Assembly: GCA_022712835.1 (NCBI GenBank)
Contig: JAFLJU010000297.1
Span: 1 to 17,448, forward strand
DNA from: Desulfobacteraceae bacterium
GTDB taxonomy: Bacteria > Desulfobacterota > Desulfobacteria > Desulfobacterales > Desulfobacteraceae
Length of the DNA stretch: 17,448 bases
Direction: 5' to 3'
Positions within the stretch are counted from its first letter, which is position 1. Every line of letters starts with the position of its first letter. Below the pieces are notes generated by a model. The model saw only the letters and a list, made by a program, of their open reading frames with translations, was not told the DNA's origin and made no database searches. The translations under genes and the position numbers were made by a program. This document shows positions 6,968 to 15,041 of the stretch, in pieces.

Positions 6968-8416
6968 ATGAAAACCTATCTGTTTTATGACGTTGAAACC
7001 TCCGGATTAAATCCGGCATTTGACCAGGTATTGACCTTTGCCAGTATTCGTACAGATCTTTCTTTGAACGAGATTTCCCGGGATTTGATCACCGTCAAGC
7101 TTAGAAGCGATATTGTTCCCTCTCCCTACGCCTTTATTACCCACTGCCTGACGAAGGATGAATTAGACGGTGGAGTTACTGAGTACCAGGCTGCCCTCAG
7201 AATCCACACGCTTTTTAATACCCCGGGTACCATCAGTCTGGGATACAATTCCCTTGGATTTGATGACGATTTCTTGAGATTCCTTTTTTATCGGAACCTG
7301 TTGGACCCCTATGCCCACCAGTATGCAAATCAATGTTCCCGGATGGATCTGTTGCCCGTGACAACCGTTTTTAGGGTTTTTTGTGACCATGTGATGAAGT
7401 GGCCCTATCTTGAAGATGGACGTCCCAGTCTTAAGTTGGAATTGCTCAGTACCGAAAATGGATTTGTCACCTCTGGGCGTGCCCATGAAGCCATGAATGA
7501 TGTCGAGGCGGTAATTGAACTGGTCAAGATCTTTTCCCGGCAAAAAGAGATATGGGAGTATTCTTTGGGTTTTTTTAATAAATCAAAGGATGCTTTGCGA
7601 ATAAATACAATGGAAAAGCAGTGTCGGATCGGAAATACTGATTTTCGTATTTGTCTCATGGTGTCGGCTTCATTCGGGTGGAAAAATAATTATATCGCTC
7701 CGGTGATTCATGTGGGTGAATCTCTACCCTATAAAAATCAAACGCTCTGGATTCGGCTGGATTTTGAAAAGGAGTTTGAGGCTGCTCAGGGGTCTGAAAT
7801 GGTTGATCTGTTTGTGATCCGTAAACGGCCAGGGGATCAACTGATTGTTTTGCCCTCTCTTGACAGATTTCAGGCTAAGGTGACACCTCAGGCACAGAAA
7901 CTATCGGATCTGAATCTGGCGAAAATTCAAGCTAAGGCGGATTTGTTCCTTAAAACCGTCCAACACCATAGGCAATATGAATATCCGCTGATACCGGATA
8001 TCGATCCGGATGCGGCATTATACCAGTCCGGTTTTTTTTCCCATTCAGAGAAAAAAGAAATCAGTAGGTTCCATGGTTCCGGAGATGAACTCAAAGCAAT
8101 TGTTTGTGAAAAATTTTTAAGTACGAGGGTGAAGACAATCGCCAATCGTATTTTGTTGCGAAATTTTGATAGCCATTCTATCCATGTGACAAACATCGAA
8201 TTTTCAGAGCATTTAAGGCGTTTGTTTTCACCTCTTCCCGGGGACCCTATTCCAGGGTATCGAAATGATGTCAAGTACACGATTGCCCAAGGGTTGATTG
8301 ATTTAAGGGAAATTTGCGAAAAACAAACCCAGTTGACCCCCCTTCAAAATAGAATTCTTGCCTGGCTGAAAATCTATATGGAGCGCCTAATCTCTTCTGA
8401 CGCTGAGTCTCTTTAG
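6968..8416 (+). CDS. sbcB: Exodeoxyribonuclease I (SbcB-like 3'-5' single-strand DNA exonuclease)
   Basis: Exonuclease I degrades single-stranded DNA 3' to 5' in recombination and mismatch repair. The 482-residue product is collinear with E. coli ExoI (475 residues). The DEDDh acidic residues are visible: D8 and E10 in FYDVETSG, D99 in LGYNSLGFDD, and H173 and D178 in AHEAMNDVE. The RNLLDPYA and SRMDLLPV blocks also match, and the C-terminal part keeps the ExoI-type SH3-like and helical regions (ALYQSGFFS). The frame stays open upstream to 6815, but that extension runs through rpsI and the terminator, so I chose the ATG at 6968, where similarity begins. A GTG at 6959 is the alternative. No clear Shine-Dalgarno or promoter is seen. 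The last 30 bp overlap the PilZ gene on the other strand. Confidence 0.9.
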   Translation: MKTYLFYDVETSGLNPAFDQVLTFASIRTDLSLNEISRDLITVKLRSDIVPSPYAFITHCLTKDELDGGVTEYQAALRIHTLFNTPGTISLGYNSLGFDDDFLRFLFYRNLLDPYAHQYANQCSRMDLLPVTTVFRVFCDHVMKWPYLEDGRPSLKLELLSTENGFVTSGRAHEAMNDVEAVIELVKIFSRQKEIWEYSLGFFNKSKDALRINTMEKQCRIGNTDFRICLMVSASFGWKNNYIAPVIHVGESLPYKNQTLWIRLDFEKEFEAAQGSEMVDLFVIRKRPGDQLIVLPSLDRFQAKVTPQAQKLSDLNLAKIQAKADLFLKTVQHHRQYEYPLIPDIDPDAALYQSGFFSHSEKKEISRFHGSGDELKAIVCEKFLSTRVKTIANRILLRNFDSHSIHVTNIEFSEHLRRLFSPLPGDPIPGYRNDVKYTIAQGLIDLREICEKQTQLTPLQNRILAWLKIYMERLISSDAESL

Positions 8417-9142
8417 CTCATCGACTTGAGCATTGTGGATGAAGCGGTTCAGTGCGATCTCATTTTTCTGGCTGATCTCTAATATCTTTAAGCCCACCAG
8501 AATATGGGATTCTGAATAGTTTTTATTCACCCTTACAACCATGGTTTTTAAAGGGAAGGCGCCAATTGGTTTCTCTTCTCCTTTGTCGATCAGAATCAAT
8601 CCGATGGGTATGAGGTCGTTCTTTTTAAGTCCAACCAAAGGATTGGCTAAAGAGGTTTTCTTTTTGGAAATGACCAATCCCATTCCTGTAAAAGAGATGT
8701 CCCTGATAGTAAAGTTCTTGGCAGTATAATATTCAGCCTGGTTGTATATAATCTTTGCTTTAATGGTGAATTTTTGGCTCAGGGGGAGCCGAAAGGCTGA
8801 GCGGATATTGGTTTCTAGCGCCTCAGAAGTGTATTTGAGGACAACTGCCTTGGATGTCGCTTGATTGGCAAGCCGATAGTGATCATCAAATTGAATCGGA
8901 TGACATTGGATCCCTGCTCTGATTTTCCGTTTCCCATCGAAAAGAATGGTCGTCAGATGCAGTTGATCAAAGACAGTTGTGCCCGTGATCGCTCTCAGCG
9001 GTTGGGCAATAGTAATGGTCTTTTTTTCAAAGTCAGTATCATATATAATGGATGATCGGGATATGGGATTTGTAGAATTCATATCGAATACCAAATCCAC
9101 CCCAACCGATGGCATAAAGATGCCCTCTATTTTAAGGCTCAT
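8387..9142 (-). CDS. PilZ-domain protein (probable c-di-GMP receptor)
   Basis: The 251-residue product has an N-terminal YcgR-like beta domain (about 1-105) and a C-terminal PilZ domain (about 112-245). The c-di-GMP binding signature is complete: R114xxxR118 (RSAFR) and D148xSxxG153 (DISFTG). YcgR-type proteins bind c-di-GMP and act on flagellar motors or other surface functions; the target here is unknown. No signal peptide or membrane helix is seen, so it is probably cytoplasmic. The first ATG (9140-9142) has no Shine-Dalgarno. A second in-frame ATG at codon 10 (9113-9115) has GAGGG seven bases upstream and may be the real start. A perfect hairpin lies 12 bases upstream of the first ATG. 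The 3' end overlaps the exonuclease gene by 30 bp. Confidence 0.85.
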   Translation of the reverse strand: MSLKIEGIFMPSVGVDLVFDMNSTNPISRSSIIYDTDFEKKTITIAQPLRAITGTTVFDQLHLTTILFDGKRKIRAGIQCHPIQFDDHYRLANQATSKAVVLKYTSEALETNIRSAFRLPLSQKFTIKAKIIYNQAEYYTAKNFTIRDISFTGMGLVISKKKTSLANPLVGLKKNDLIPIGLILIDKGEEKPIGAFPLKTMVVRVNKNYSESHILVGLKILEISQKNEIALNRFIHNAQVDELKRLSVRRD

Positions 9143-9154
9143 GGGATAAAATCA

Positions 9155-9195
9155 GTTCGGGCAGTATCTAAAAATATTTAAAATACTGCCCGAAC
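9155..9195 (-). terminator. Perfect 13-bp hairpin between HU and PilZ genes (terminator or attenuator)
   Basis: GTTCGGGCAGTAT (9155-9167) and ATACTGCCCGAAC (9183-9195) are exact inverse complements around a 15-base AT-rich loop. On the minus strand it lies 21 bases after the HU stop. The following tract (TGATTTTATC) is only moderately T-rich, so termination may be partial and let some transcripts reach the PilZ gene. Confidence 0.65.
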
Positions 9196-9216
9196 ATATT
9201 ACCAATATTGATTTGA

Positions 9217-9486
9217 TTACTTTACTGCGTCTTTTAATGCTTTGCCGGGAACAAATTTTGGAACATTTCTCGCGGGGATATTGATTTCTTTACCCGTTTG
9301 GGGGTTTCTTCCCTTTCTGGCTTTTCTTTCTGCGGTTTTAAATGTTCCAAAACCAACTAACGTAACAGAGTCATTGCTGGAAAGAGCGTCAGTGATCGCT
9401 TTGATTGTACAGTCTACCGCAGCCTGAGCTTCTTTCTTGCTGCTAAGCACTTCTGAAACCTTGTTGATTAAATCGCCTTTGTTCAT
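9217..9486 (-). CDS. hup: HU-family nucleoid DNA-binding protein
   Basis: The 89-residue product is a typical HU/IHF subunit: N-terminal helices [12 protein letters not shown] and [28 protein letters not shown], the DNA-binding arm [20 protein letters not shown] and the closing [19 protein letters not shown] and PA favour HU over IHF. It bends and compacts DNA as a dimer. The ATG has AAAAAAAGGAG eight bases upstream. A consensus -35 lies about 130 bp upstream, and a hairpin follows the stop. It is divergent from cheX. Confidence 0.95.
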   Translation of the reverse strand: MNKGDLINKVSEVLSSKKEAQAAVDCTIKAITDALSSNDSVTLVGFGTFKTAERKARKGRNPQTGKEINIPARNVPKFVPGKALKDAVK

Positions 9487-9588
9487 CGTATCACTCCTTT
9501 TTTTAGGTTTTAGAAATCACAAACTACAAAATTTGTTTTTCGAAAACATTTTCCTAAAGTTAAAATAAATTTGAATCAGCTTTTGCGT

Positions 9589-9617
9589 ACGTTACGTCGT
9601 TGGGCCGGGCGTGTCAA
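9589..9617 (-). promoter_or_regulatory. Candidate promoter of the HU gene
   Basis: On the minus strand a perfect TTGACA (9612-9617) is followed by a 17-base GC-rich spacer and TAACGT (9589-9594), a weak -10. The leader would be about 95 nt and AT-rich. The -35 is strong and the -10 poor. Confidence 0.45.
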
Positions 9618-9646
9618 GTATTTATTCACATTTTTAATAAATTTCA

Positions 9647-9675
9647 TTGCCAGTTTTCAGTAAAAAACATAAAAT
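9647..9675 (+). promoter_or_regulatory. Candidate sigma-70 promoter of cheX
   Basis: TTGCCA (9647-9652), a 17-base spacer and TAAAAT (9670-9675) each match consensus at five of six positions. The start site would be near 9682, just before the AGGAGG ribosome site, giving a very short leader. Confidence 0.55.
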
Positions 9676-9696
9676 CGATTAAAACAGGAGGAAAAT

Positions 9697-10161
9697 ATGG
9701 AAGTAACACTTGTAAATCCGTTCGTTGAAGGTGCTTTACACATTCTTGATACCACAGCATTTGTGAAAGTTAAACCGGAAACCCCTTTTTTGAAAAAAGA
9801 TACCGGTTCCAATGGAGATATTACCGGAATTCTTGAAATTACGGGTGACCTTCAGGGGTCTGCTGCCATCAGTTTTTCTGAAAAATGTATTTTGGGTATT
9901 GTCTCTGCTATGTTTGGCGAGGATATGGTTGAAATTAATGAAGAAATTATTGATGCGGTTGGTGAAATTAGTAATATGATCGCAGGTCACGTCACAACGA
10001 AAATTGCGGAGCTTGATAAAAAAGTAAAAGTAAAATTTGTTAAAGTCTGTCAGGGTGCTGATCAGAATATCGACCATATAAAAGAGGGTGGTGAAATTTT
10101 GGTACTTCCTTTTCGGACAACAAAAGGTAAGATGGTCATTGAGGTTTGCTACGCTTCTTGA
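9697..10161 (+). CDS. cheX: CheX-family chemotaxis phosphatase
   Basis: CheX dephosphorylates CheY-P. The 154-residue product has the fold's strand-helix pattern (ITGILEITGDLQGSAAISF) and the catalytic helix EEIIDAVGEISNMIAGHV. Within it, E90 and N93 match the ExxN pair that CheX and CheC use to attack the phosphoryl group. It ends with a beta segment (ILVLPFRTTKGKMVIEVCY). AGGAGG sits six bases before the ATG. No other chemotaxis gene is nearby: the gene is alone between HU and a prepilin peptidase gene. In Desulfobacterota such solitary CheX-like proteins may act on any of several receiver proteins, so the partner is open. Confidence 0.88.
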   Translation: MEVTLVNPFVEGALHILDTTAFVKVKPETPFLKKDTGSNGDITGILEITGDLQGSAAISFSEKCILGIVSAMFGEDMVEINEEIIDAVGEISNMIAGHVTTKIAELDKKVKVKFVKVCQGADQNIDHIKEGGEILVLPFRTTKGKMVIEVCYAS

Positions 10162-10197
10162 TCAATAAATACTAAAGGATAAATAAGGATAAATACT

Positions 10198-10225
10198 GAT
10201 ATTAAATTCATGGGTCATTAATATC
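10198..10225. repeat. Perfect 8-bp inverted repeat between convergent cheX and pilD
   Basis: GATATTAA (10198-10205) and TTAATATC (10218-10225) flank 12 bases, and the right arm overlaps the pilD stop codon. A short T-run (AATTTTTC) follows on + at about 10231. It could be a weak bidirectional terminator, but the stem is AT-rich. Just upstream AAGGATAAAT occurs twice in tandem. Confidence 0.35.
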
Positions 10226-11000
10226 CGGAAATTTTTCTTAAATACCATTCTATTAGAGGGGTTCCAAAAAATATATAGAGGATGGCCCCAAGAGAAAGAT
10301 AAGGGCCAAACGGGATCTTGAGCTGATAGTTTTTCTTCTTTGAAAAGAGTATGGCACAGATCCCGCCGAAAGTTCCTATAAAAGAGCCGGTAAAAATGGT
10401 GAACAATATACCCTTTAGTCCTGTGGCAGCCCCTATCATAGCTATTAACTTTATGTCTCCCCCCCCCATCCCCTGTGTGTTTCTAAGTTTGAAATAAAGG
10501 AATGCGATGGTGTATAAAATACCGCCGCCTACAAAAATACCAAACAGGGAATCGGTAATTGTCATTTCCGGAATGAACGCTGCCGAAGATGCAAAAATGA
10601 AGATTCCGGGCAGGGAAATGATATCCGGAATGATCTGGTGGTCAACGTCAATAAAAGAAATGACAAGGAGTACGCAAATAAAGGTAAACCAAAATAAAAA
10701 GGGGAGGGTAAGGCCAAACTTTAAAAATAGGAAAACGCAGAATCCACCCGTTAGAATTTCAACCAGGGGATATCTTGGAGATATCGGGGTTTTACAGCCT
10801 GAGCATCTTCCCCGTAAAAACAGATAACTTAGGATAGGGATATTGCAATAAAAAGGGATATCCTTTTTACAGATAGGGCAAAATGAGCCGGGAAATACAA
10901 TGGATACTTTTTGAGGTATTCTGAAAATACAAACGTTTAAAAAACTGCCGATACATGCACCGAAAATAAACACGATCAGTGGCAGAGTATAATTTATCAT
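10218..11000 (-). CDS. pilD: Prepilin peptidase / N-methyltransferase (type IV prepilin leader peptidase)
   Basis: This inner-membrane aspartyl protease cleaves type IV prepilins or type II pseudopilins and N-methylates the new N-terminus. The 260-residue product has about eight membrane segments. A cytoplasmic zinc loop carries C41/C44 and C66/C69 (CPIC and CSGC). The catalytic aspartates are D118 in the FIDVDHQIIPD motif and D182 in GMGGGDIKL. The N-terminal GSFLNVCIFRIP is the methyltransferase-type signature, so both activities are expected. Start ATG is preceded by AAGGA at about 10 bases. No pilin or assembly gene is in the window, so it may serve a distant pilus or secretion locus. It is divergent from lon. 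Confidence 0.95.
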   Translation of the reverse strand: MINYTLPLIVFIFGACIGSFLNVCIFRIPQKVSIVFPGSFCPICKKDIPFYCNIPILSYLFLRGRCSGCKTPISPRYPLVEILTGGFCVFLFLKFGLTLPFLFWFTFICVLLVISFIDVDHQIIPDIISLPGIFIFASSAAFIPEMTITDSLFGIFVGGGILYTIAFLYFKLRNTQGMGGGDIKLIAMIGAATGLKGILFTIFTGSFIGTFGGICAILFSKKKNYQLKIPFGPYLSLGAILYIFFGTPLIEWYLRKISGY

Positions 11001-11046
11001 GGGCAGTTTCCTTAAGTGTTGGGTGTAATTGTTTAAATCTTCACGG

Positions 11047-11075
11047 AGTATCTGATTTTAAAAATATTTTTTCAA
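11047..11075 (-). promoter_or_regulatory. Candidate promoter of pilD
   Basis: On the minus strand TTGAAA (11070-11075), a 17-base AT-rich spacer and GATACT (11047-11052) resemble a sigma-70 promoter (5/6 and 4/6 matches) with a leader of about 40 nt. Confidence 0.4.
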
Positions 11076-11216
11076 GGATATTGTAAAAAGAAAATTCTGT
11101 TATATTGTAGAACCAGCTAATATTATATGATAGAAATCAACTTTAATCACTTGAATGGAACTCCCAACATGCATAACCCGGTTCTGTTTAAGTGTAGTGT
11201 TAATAAAGGAGCATAA

Positions 11217-13610
11217 ATGGCGGAAGCAGATATTGATGATCTCATTGAGATTATAGAAAAAGAGGGGAATATCGAAGATATCCCCAGAACCCTTCCTATG
11301 ATGCCGGTAAGGGATGTGGTGGTGTTTACGGATATGCTACTGCCTTTGTTTGTCGGACGGGAAAAATCAATCAAAGCCGTTGAAGAATGTGTGGAATTTG
11401 ATCGCTATATTTTTCTGTCTGCACAAAAGGACTCCGAGGTTGAAAAACCTGGAATTGATGATGTCTATGACATCGGAACCATTGGGCGTGTGCAAAAAAT
11501 GATCAAAATGCCCGATGGGCGGATTAAAGCACTGGTCCAGGGAATTGCAAAAGCAAAAATTCTTAAATATATAAAAAAGAAAAAATATTTCCAGGTCACC
11601 ATCGAAATCCTCAGTGACACCGACCCGAAAGAAATTGACATCGCCGTGGAAGCATTGATGCGCAATGTTAAGGAAAGTAGTGAAAAACTGCTGGCCCTGA
11701 AGGGGGAGCTGTCCGGGGATGTGGGGGATCTTTTGTCCCATATTGAGTCTCCCGGGAAGCTGGCGGATCTGGTGGCATCCAATTTAAACCTTCGGGTGGA
11801 AGATGCCCAGATACTACTGGAAATTACCGACTCTGTGGATCGGCTTAAAAAAGTGAACGATCTGCTGGCAAGGGAGTTGGATCTTTCAACCGTCCAGGCA
11901 AAGATTCAGACAGATGTGAAGGATGAAATCACAAAAAGCCAGCGGGATTATTATCTTCGGGAACAGGTTAAGGCCATTCACCGGGAGCTGGGAGAAAGTG
12001 ATGATAAACTGGCTGAGATAGAAGAATTTAGAGTCAAAATCAAAAAAAGTAAGATGCCCAAGAGTTGTGAAGAAGAAACATATAAACAGTTGAAACGGCT
12101 TGAGCAGATGCATTTTGATTCTTCTGAAGCCTCGGTTGTCAGAACCTATCTTGACTGTATTGTAGAATTGCCCTGGAGCCGTTCTACAAAAGATTTCTTG
12201 GACATTAAACAGTCCGAGGAAACCCTGGATAAAAATCATTACGGGTTGGAAAAGGCCAAGGAAAGAATCCTTGAATATTTGAGTGTCCGAAAGCTCAATC
12301 CCAAGAAAAAAGGACAGATTATCTGTTTTGTGGGTCCTCCCGGAGTGGGGAAAACCTCCCTGGGGCAGGCCATTGCCAAGGCCATGAAACGAAAATTTCA
12401 CAGACTTTCCCTTGGGGGAATCCGGGATGAAGCAGAAATCCGGGGTCACAGAAGAACCTATATCGGTGCCATGCCGGGAAGAATCCTCGAGGGGTTGCGT
12501 CAATGCGGTACCAATAACCCGGTCTTTATGCTGGATGAAATTGACAAGCTGGGAAGTGATTTCAGAGGAGATCCCTCTTCTGCCCTTTTGGAAGCCCTGG
12601 ACCCGGAACAGAATATTGAATTTTCCGATCATTATCTGAATCTGCCCTTTGATCTTTCCAATGTGTTGTTTATTCTAACCGCCAATATGACCGATACCAT
12701 TCCGTCTGCATTGCTGGACAGAATGGAGGTGATCCGGATATCCGGATATACCCATCCGGAAAAAATAACCATTGCCAAAAAACATCTTATTCCTAGAAAG
12801 TTTAAGGATAATGGTTTGATCAGGCGGTCCATCCATATCAGTCCCGGTGCATTGGAATCCATTGTTTCAGAGTATACCCTGGAAGCGGGATTGCGGGGAT
12901 TGGAGCGCAGGCTGGATACGATTTGCCGAAAGATTGCCCGTCGGATTGCCGAGGGAGAAAAAGGCCGGTTTGCGGTGACAAAACAGAATCTGACTCGCTA
13001 TCTTGGGCCCCCCCACTATGTATCGGAGTTGGATCAGGAGGAAAGTCAGGTCGGGCTTGCAACCGGTCTTGCCTGGACAGAATATGGCGGGGAGCATCTT
13101 TATATCGAAATCTCCCTGTTTCCCGGCAAGGGCGAGCTTTCGGTGACCGGACAAATCGGCGAAGTAATGCAGGAATCGGCCAGGGCCGCCCTGACGTACA
13201 CCAAAGCCAACCAGGAGGCCCTGGGGATTGACAAGGATGCATTTGAAAATTTTGACATCCACATCCATGTTCCTGCTGGTGCCATTCCCAAGGATGGGCC
13301 TTCGGCCGGAATTGCCATGGCAACGGCCCTGGTATCAGCCTTTACCAACCGGAAGGTGGATAACAAGGTTGCCATGACAGGGGAAATCTCCCTGCGGGGA
13401 AGGGTACTGCCCATTGGTGGGCTCAAGGAAAAAACCCTGGGGGCTCTCAGGGCTGGGATCAAACATGTGATTATTCCTGCCAAAAATGAGAAGGATCTCT
13501 ATGATATACCCAAGGAGATTAAGAATAAACTCAAGTTCACCTGTATCAAGGATGTGAAAGAAGCGCTGGAAATTGCCCTGGAAAAGGCTAACCCGGAAAA
13601 GGCTAAATAG
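11217..13610 (+). CDS. lon: ATP-dependent protease Lon
   Basis: Lon is a cytoplasmic AAA+ protease that removes damaged and short-lived regulatory proteins. The 797-residue product has the LAN substrate-binding domain (about 23-225, LPMMPVRDVVVF), a helical linker (SQRDYYLREQVKAIHRELGE) and the AAA+ module with Walker A GPPGVGKT (373-380) and Walker B VFMLDEID (436-443). The protease domain holds the catalytic dyad S696 (PKDGPSAG) and K739 (GGLKEK). Length is normal. AAAGGAG lies six bases before the ATG. I see no convincing heat-shock promoter in the 216 bp upstream. Its TAG stop is followed directly by the tsaB GTG, so the two are probably translationally linked. Confidence 0.98.
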   Translation: MAEADIDDLIEIIEKEGNIEDIPRTLPMMPVRDVVVFTDMLLPLFVGREKSIKAVEECVEFDRYIFLSAQKDSEVEKPGIDDVYDIGTIGRVQKMIKMPDGRIKALVQGIAKAKILKYIKKKKYFQVTIEILSDTDPKEIDIAVEALMRNVKESSEKLLALKGELSGDVGDLLSHIESPGKLADLVASNLNLRVEDAQILLEITDSVDRLKKVNDLLARELDLSTVQAKIQTDVKDEITKSQRDYYLREQVKAIHRELGESDDKLAEIEEFRVKIKKSKMPKSCEEETYKQLKRLEQMHFDSSEASVVRTYLDCIVELPWSRSTKDFLDIKQSEETLDKNHYGLEKAKERILEYLSVRKLNPKKKGQIICFVGPPGVGKTSLGQAIAKAMKRKFHRLSLGGIRDEAEIRGHRRTYIGAMPGRILEGLRQCGTNNPVFMLDEIDKLGSDFRGDPSSALLEALDPEQNIEFSDHYLNLPFDLSNVLFILTANMTDTIPSALLDRMEVIRISGYTHPEKITIAKKHLIPRKFKDNGLIRRSIHISPGALESIVSEYTLEAGLRGLERRLDTICRKIARRIAEGEKGRFAVTKQNLTRYLGPPHYVSELDQEESQVGLATGLAWTEYGGEHLYIEISLFPGKGELSVTGQIGEVMQESARAALTYTKANQEALGIDKDAFENFDIHIHVPAGAIPKDGPSAGIAMATALVSAFTNRKVDNKVAMTGEISLRGRVLPIGGLKEKTLGALRAGIKHVIIPAKNEKDLYDIPKEIKNKLKFTCIKDVKEALEIALEKANPEKAK

Positions 13611-14321
13611 GTGCGGATTCTTTCTCTAAGTACGGCTGAACAGGGGTGCAGTATTGCACTCTTTGATAATAAGAATCTGATCTGCGAGGAGTATTGGGTA
13701 GACAAGCAGACCCACTCAAAGCGACTTGTGGCAATGGTTGAACACTTATTGGCCCACAGGGCCGGGTTTGGTTTGTCGGAGATAGACGGATTTATTGCGG
13801 CAAAGGGGCCGGGCAGTTTTACAGGGCTTCGCATCGGCATCAGTGTTATAAAAGGATTGGCCTATGCCCTAGGTAGGCCAGATGCCGGGGTATCAAGTCT
13901 TGATGGAATTGCCTATCGGTTTGCAAGTCTCAGTGTTCCCGTCTGTGTCATGATGGATGCAAGGCGCAATGAGGTCTATTGCGCGGTGTATCGGTTTGAA
14001 CAAGGACTCCTGGTGCATAAAAGTGATGAAATGGTCTGTTCACCGGAACACGGGGTGTTGTTTGCCGGGGAAGGCGCTATTTTCGTGGGGTCTGGGTCAA
14101 AGGCCTATCAAGGCCTGATATCCGACCTGACAAACCAGAAAGCCCAATTCTCCTGTGAAACCATGGATTACGTGAGTGCAGCGGCTCTTGCCAGGCCTGC
14201 TATAATGGATGATAAATTTTTTGAGTATCCCGGGAATTTATTGAAACCCAGCTATATCAGAAAATCAGATGCGGAACTCCAATTTGGTCTTGGAAAAAAG
14301 CGTCCGAAACAAGCATATTGA
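13611..14321 (+). CDS. tsaB: tRNA threonylcarbamoyladenosine biosynthesis protein TsaB
   Basis: TsaB pairs with TsaD and TsaE to place threonylcarbamoyl on A37 of ANN-decoding tRNAs; TsaB itself is a non-catalytic ASKHA-fold partner. The 236-residue product shows the N-terminal MRILSLSTAEQGCSIAL, the family hallmark AAKGPGSFTGLRIGISVIKGLA (68-89), VSSLDGIA and MMDARRNEVYCAVY. The last about 20 residues after PSYIRKSDAE are a variable tail. The GTG start sits on the base after the lon stop, and its ribosome site must lie inside the lon 3' end (GGAAAAGG). Its stop overlaps the putative psd -35 box. Confidence 0.93.
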   Translation: MRILSLSTAEQGCSIALFDNKNLICEEYWVDKQTHSKRLVAMVEHLLAHRAGFGLSEIDGFIAAKGPGSFTGLRIGISVIKGLAYALGRPDAGVSSLDGIAYRFASLSVPVCVMMDARRNEVYCAVYRFEQGLLVHKSDEMVCSPEHGVLFAGEGAIFVGSGSKAYQGLISDLTNQKAQFSCETMDYVSAAALARPAIMDDKFFEYPGNLLKPSYIRKSDAELQFGLGKKRPKQAY

Positions 14322-14347
14322 CACAATGGCCTGTTATTTGATATTGT
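14318..14347 (+). promoter_or_regulatory. Candidate promoter of psd
   Basis: A perfect TTGACA (14318-14323) overlapping the tsaB stop, an 18-base spacer and TATTGT (14342-14347) resemble a sigma-70 promoter. The inverted repeat CACAAT (14322-14327)/ATTGTG (14343-14348) coincides with it and could be an operator or chance. Confidence 0.4.
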
Positions 14348-14378
14348 GCCTGAATATCGTTTTTAGAAAAGAGAGACT

Positions 14379-15041
14379 ATGAATAAAACAAAATGGCCGG
14401 CTCGTGCAGTTTTGCCCATTGCAGTTCCGGGGCTTAAGTTCGTTTTTATAACCATCCTCATAACGGGGATGCTTTTTTATTTTGGGTGGATGGGGTTCGG
14501 GGTTTTCTCCCTGGGAGTGACCCTTTTTGTCAGTTGGTTTTTCAGGGACCCGGAACGTAAGATCCCGGGCGGTGACAATGAGTTTGCTTCACCTGCCGAT
14601 GGCAGAGTGATTATCACTGAAAAATTGGCCCTTTGTGAATATATGCCAGGGCCCTGTCAAAAGGTGAGTATCTTCATGAATGTATTTAATGTTCATGTGA
14701 ATAGAATCCCCTTTGATGGCGTCATTGAAAGGGTTGAATACAATCCCGGTAAATTTATCAATGCGTCCTTTGATAAAGCCTCGGTTCACAATGAACGCAA
14801 CGCCTTGGTTGTGAAAACAGCTAAGGGTAAAAAATTTGTGGTGGTTCAGATTGCAGGTCTTGTTGCCAGAAGAATTGTTAATTGCGTTCAAGCCGGTGAA
14901 AAGATAAAGAAAGGGGACCGATACGGCATGATTCAATTTGGATCTCGCCTTGATCTTTACCTGCCCCTGGATTTTGAAGTTTGTGTAAAAATTGGAGATA
15001 AAACAAAGGCAGGCACCACTGTGATAGGGAAAATGCAGTGA
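14379..15041 (+). CDS. psd: Phosphatidylserine decarboxylase proenzyme (short, PSD-B type)
   Basis: The enzyme decarboxylates phosphatidylserine to phosphatidylethanolamine at the inner membrane. The 220-residue product has hydrophobic N-terminal helices (about 11-55) and FRDPERKIP, SPADGRV, FMNVFNVHVNRIP, the HNERNA motif (137-142), the VQIAGLVARRIV block and the FGSR processing site (187-190). Self-cleavage between G188 and S189 would give the pyruvoyl group of the alpha chain. The short form is typical of Desulfobacterota and relatives and usually sits next to pssA. No pssA follows here; instead there are 172 bp and then greA. GAGAG precedes the ATG. Confidence 0.95.
   Translation: MNKTKWPARAVLPIAVPGLKFVFITILITGMLFYFGWMGFGVFSLGVTLFVSWFFRDPERKIPGGDNEFASPADGRVIITEKLALCEYMPGPCQKVSIFMNVFNVHVNRIPFDGVIERVEYNPGKFINASFDKASVHNERNALVVKTAKGKKFVVVQIAGLVARRIVNCVQAGEKIKKGDRYGMIQFGSRLDLYLPLDFEVCVKIGDKTKAGTTVIGKMQ

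Noticed and set aside
11001..11216. Search for a heat-shock (sigma-32) promoter or CIRCE element before lon
   Set aside because: CTTGAA and CCCAACAT occur near 11149-11170 but are only about 6 bases apart, and no CIRCE repeat is seen. AACCCGGTT is a short chance-level palindrome.
11886..12632. Long minus-strand frame inside lon
   Set aside because: It lies wholly opposite the conserved Lon linker and AAA+ domains; composition is that of a shadow frame.
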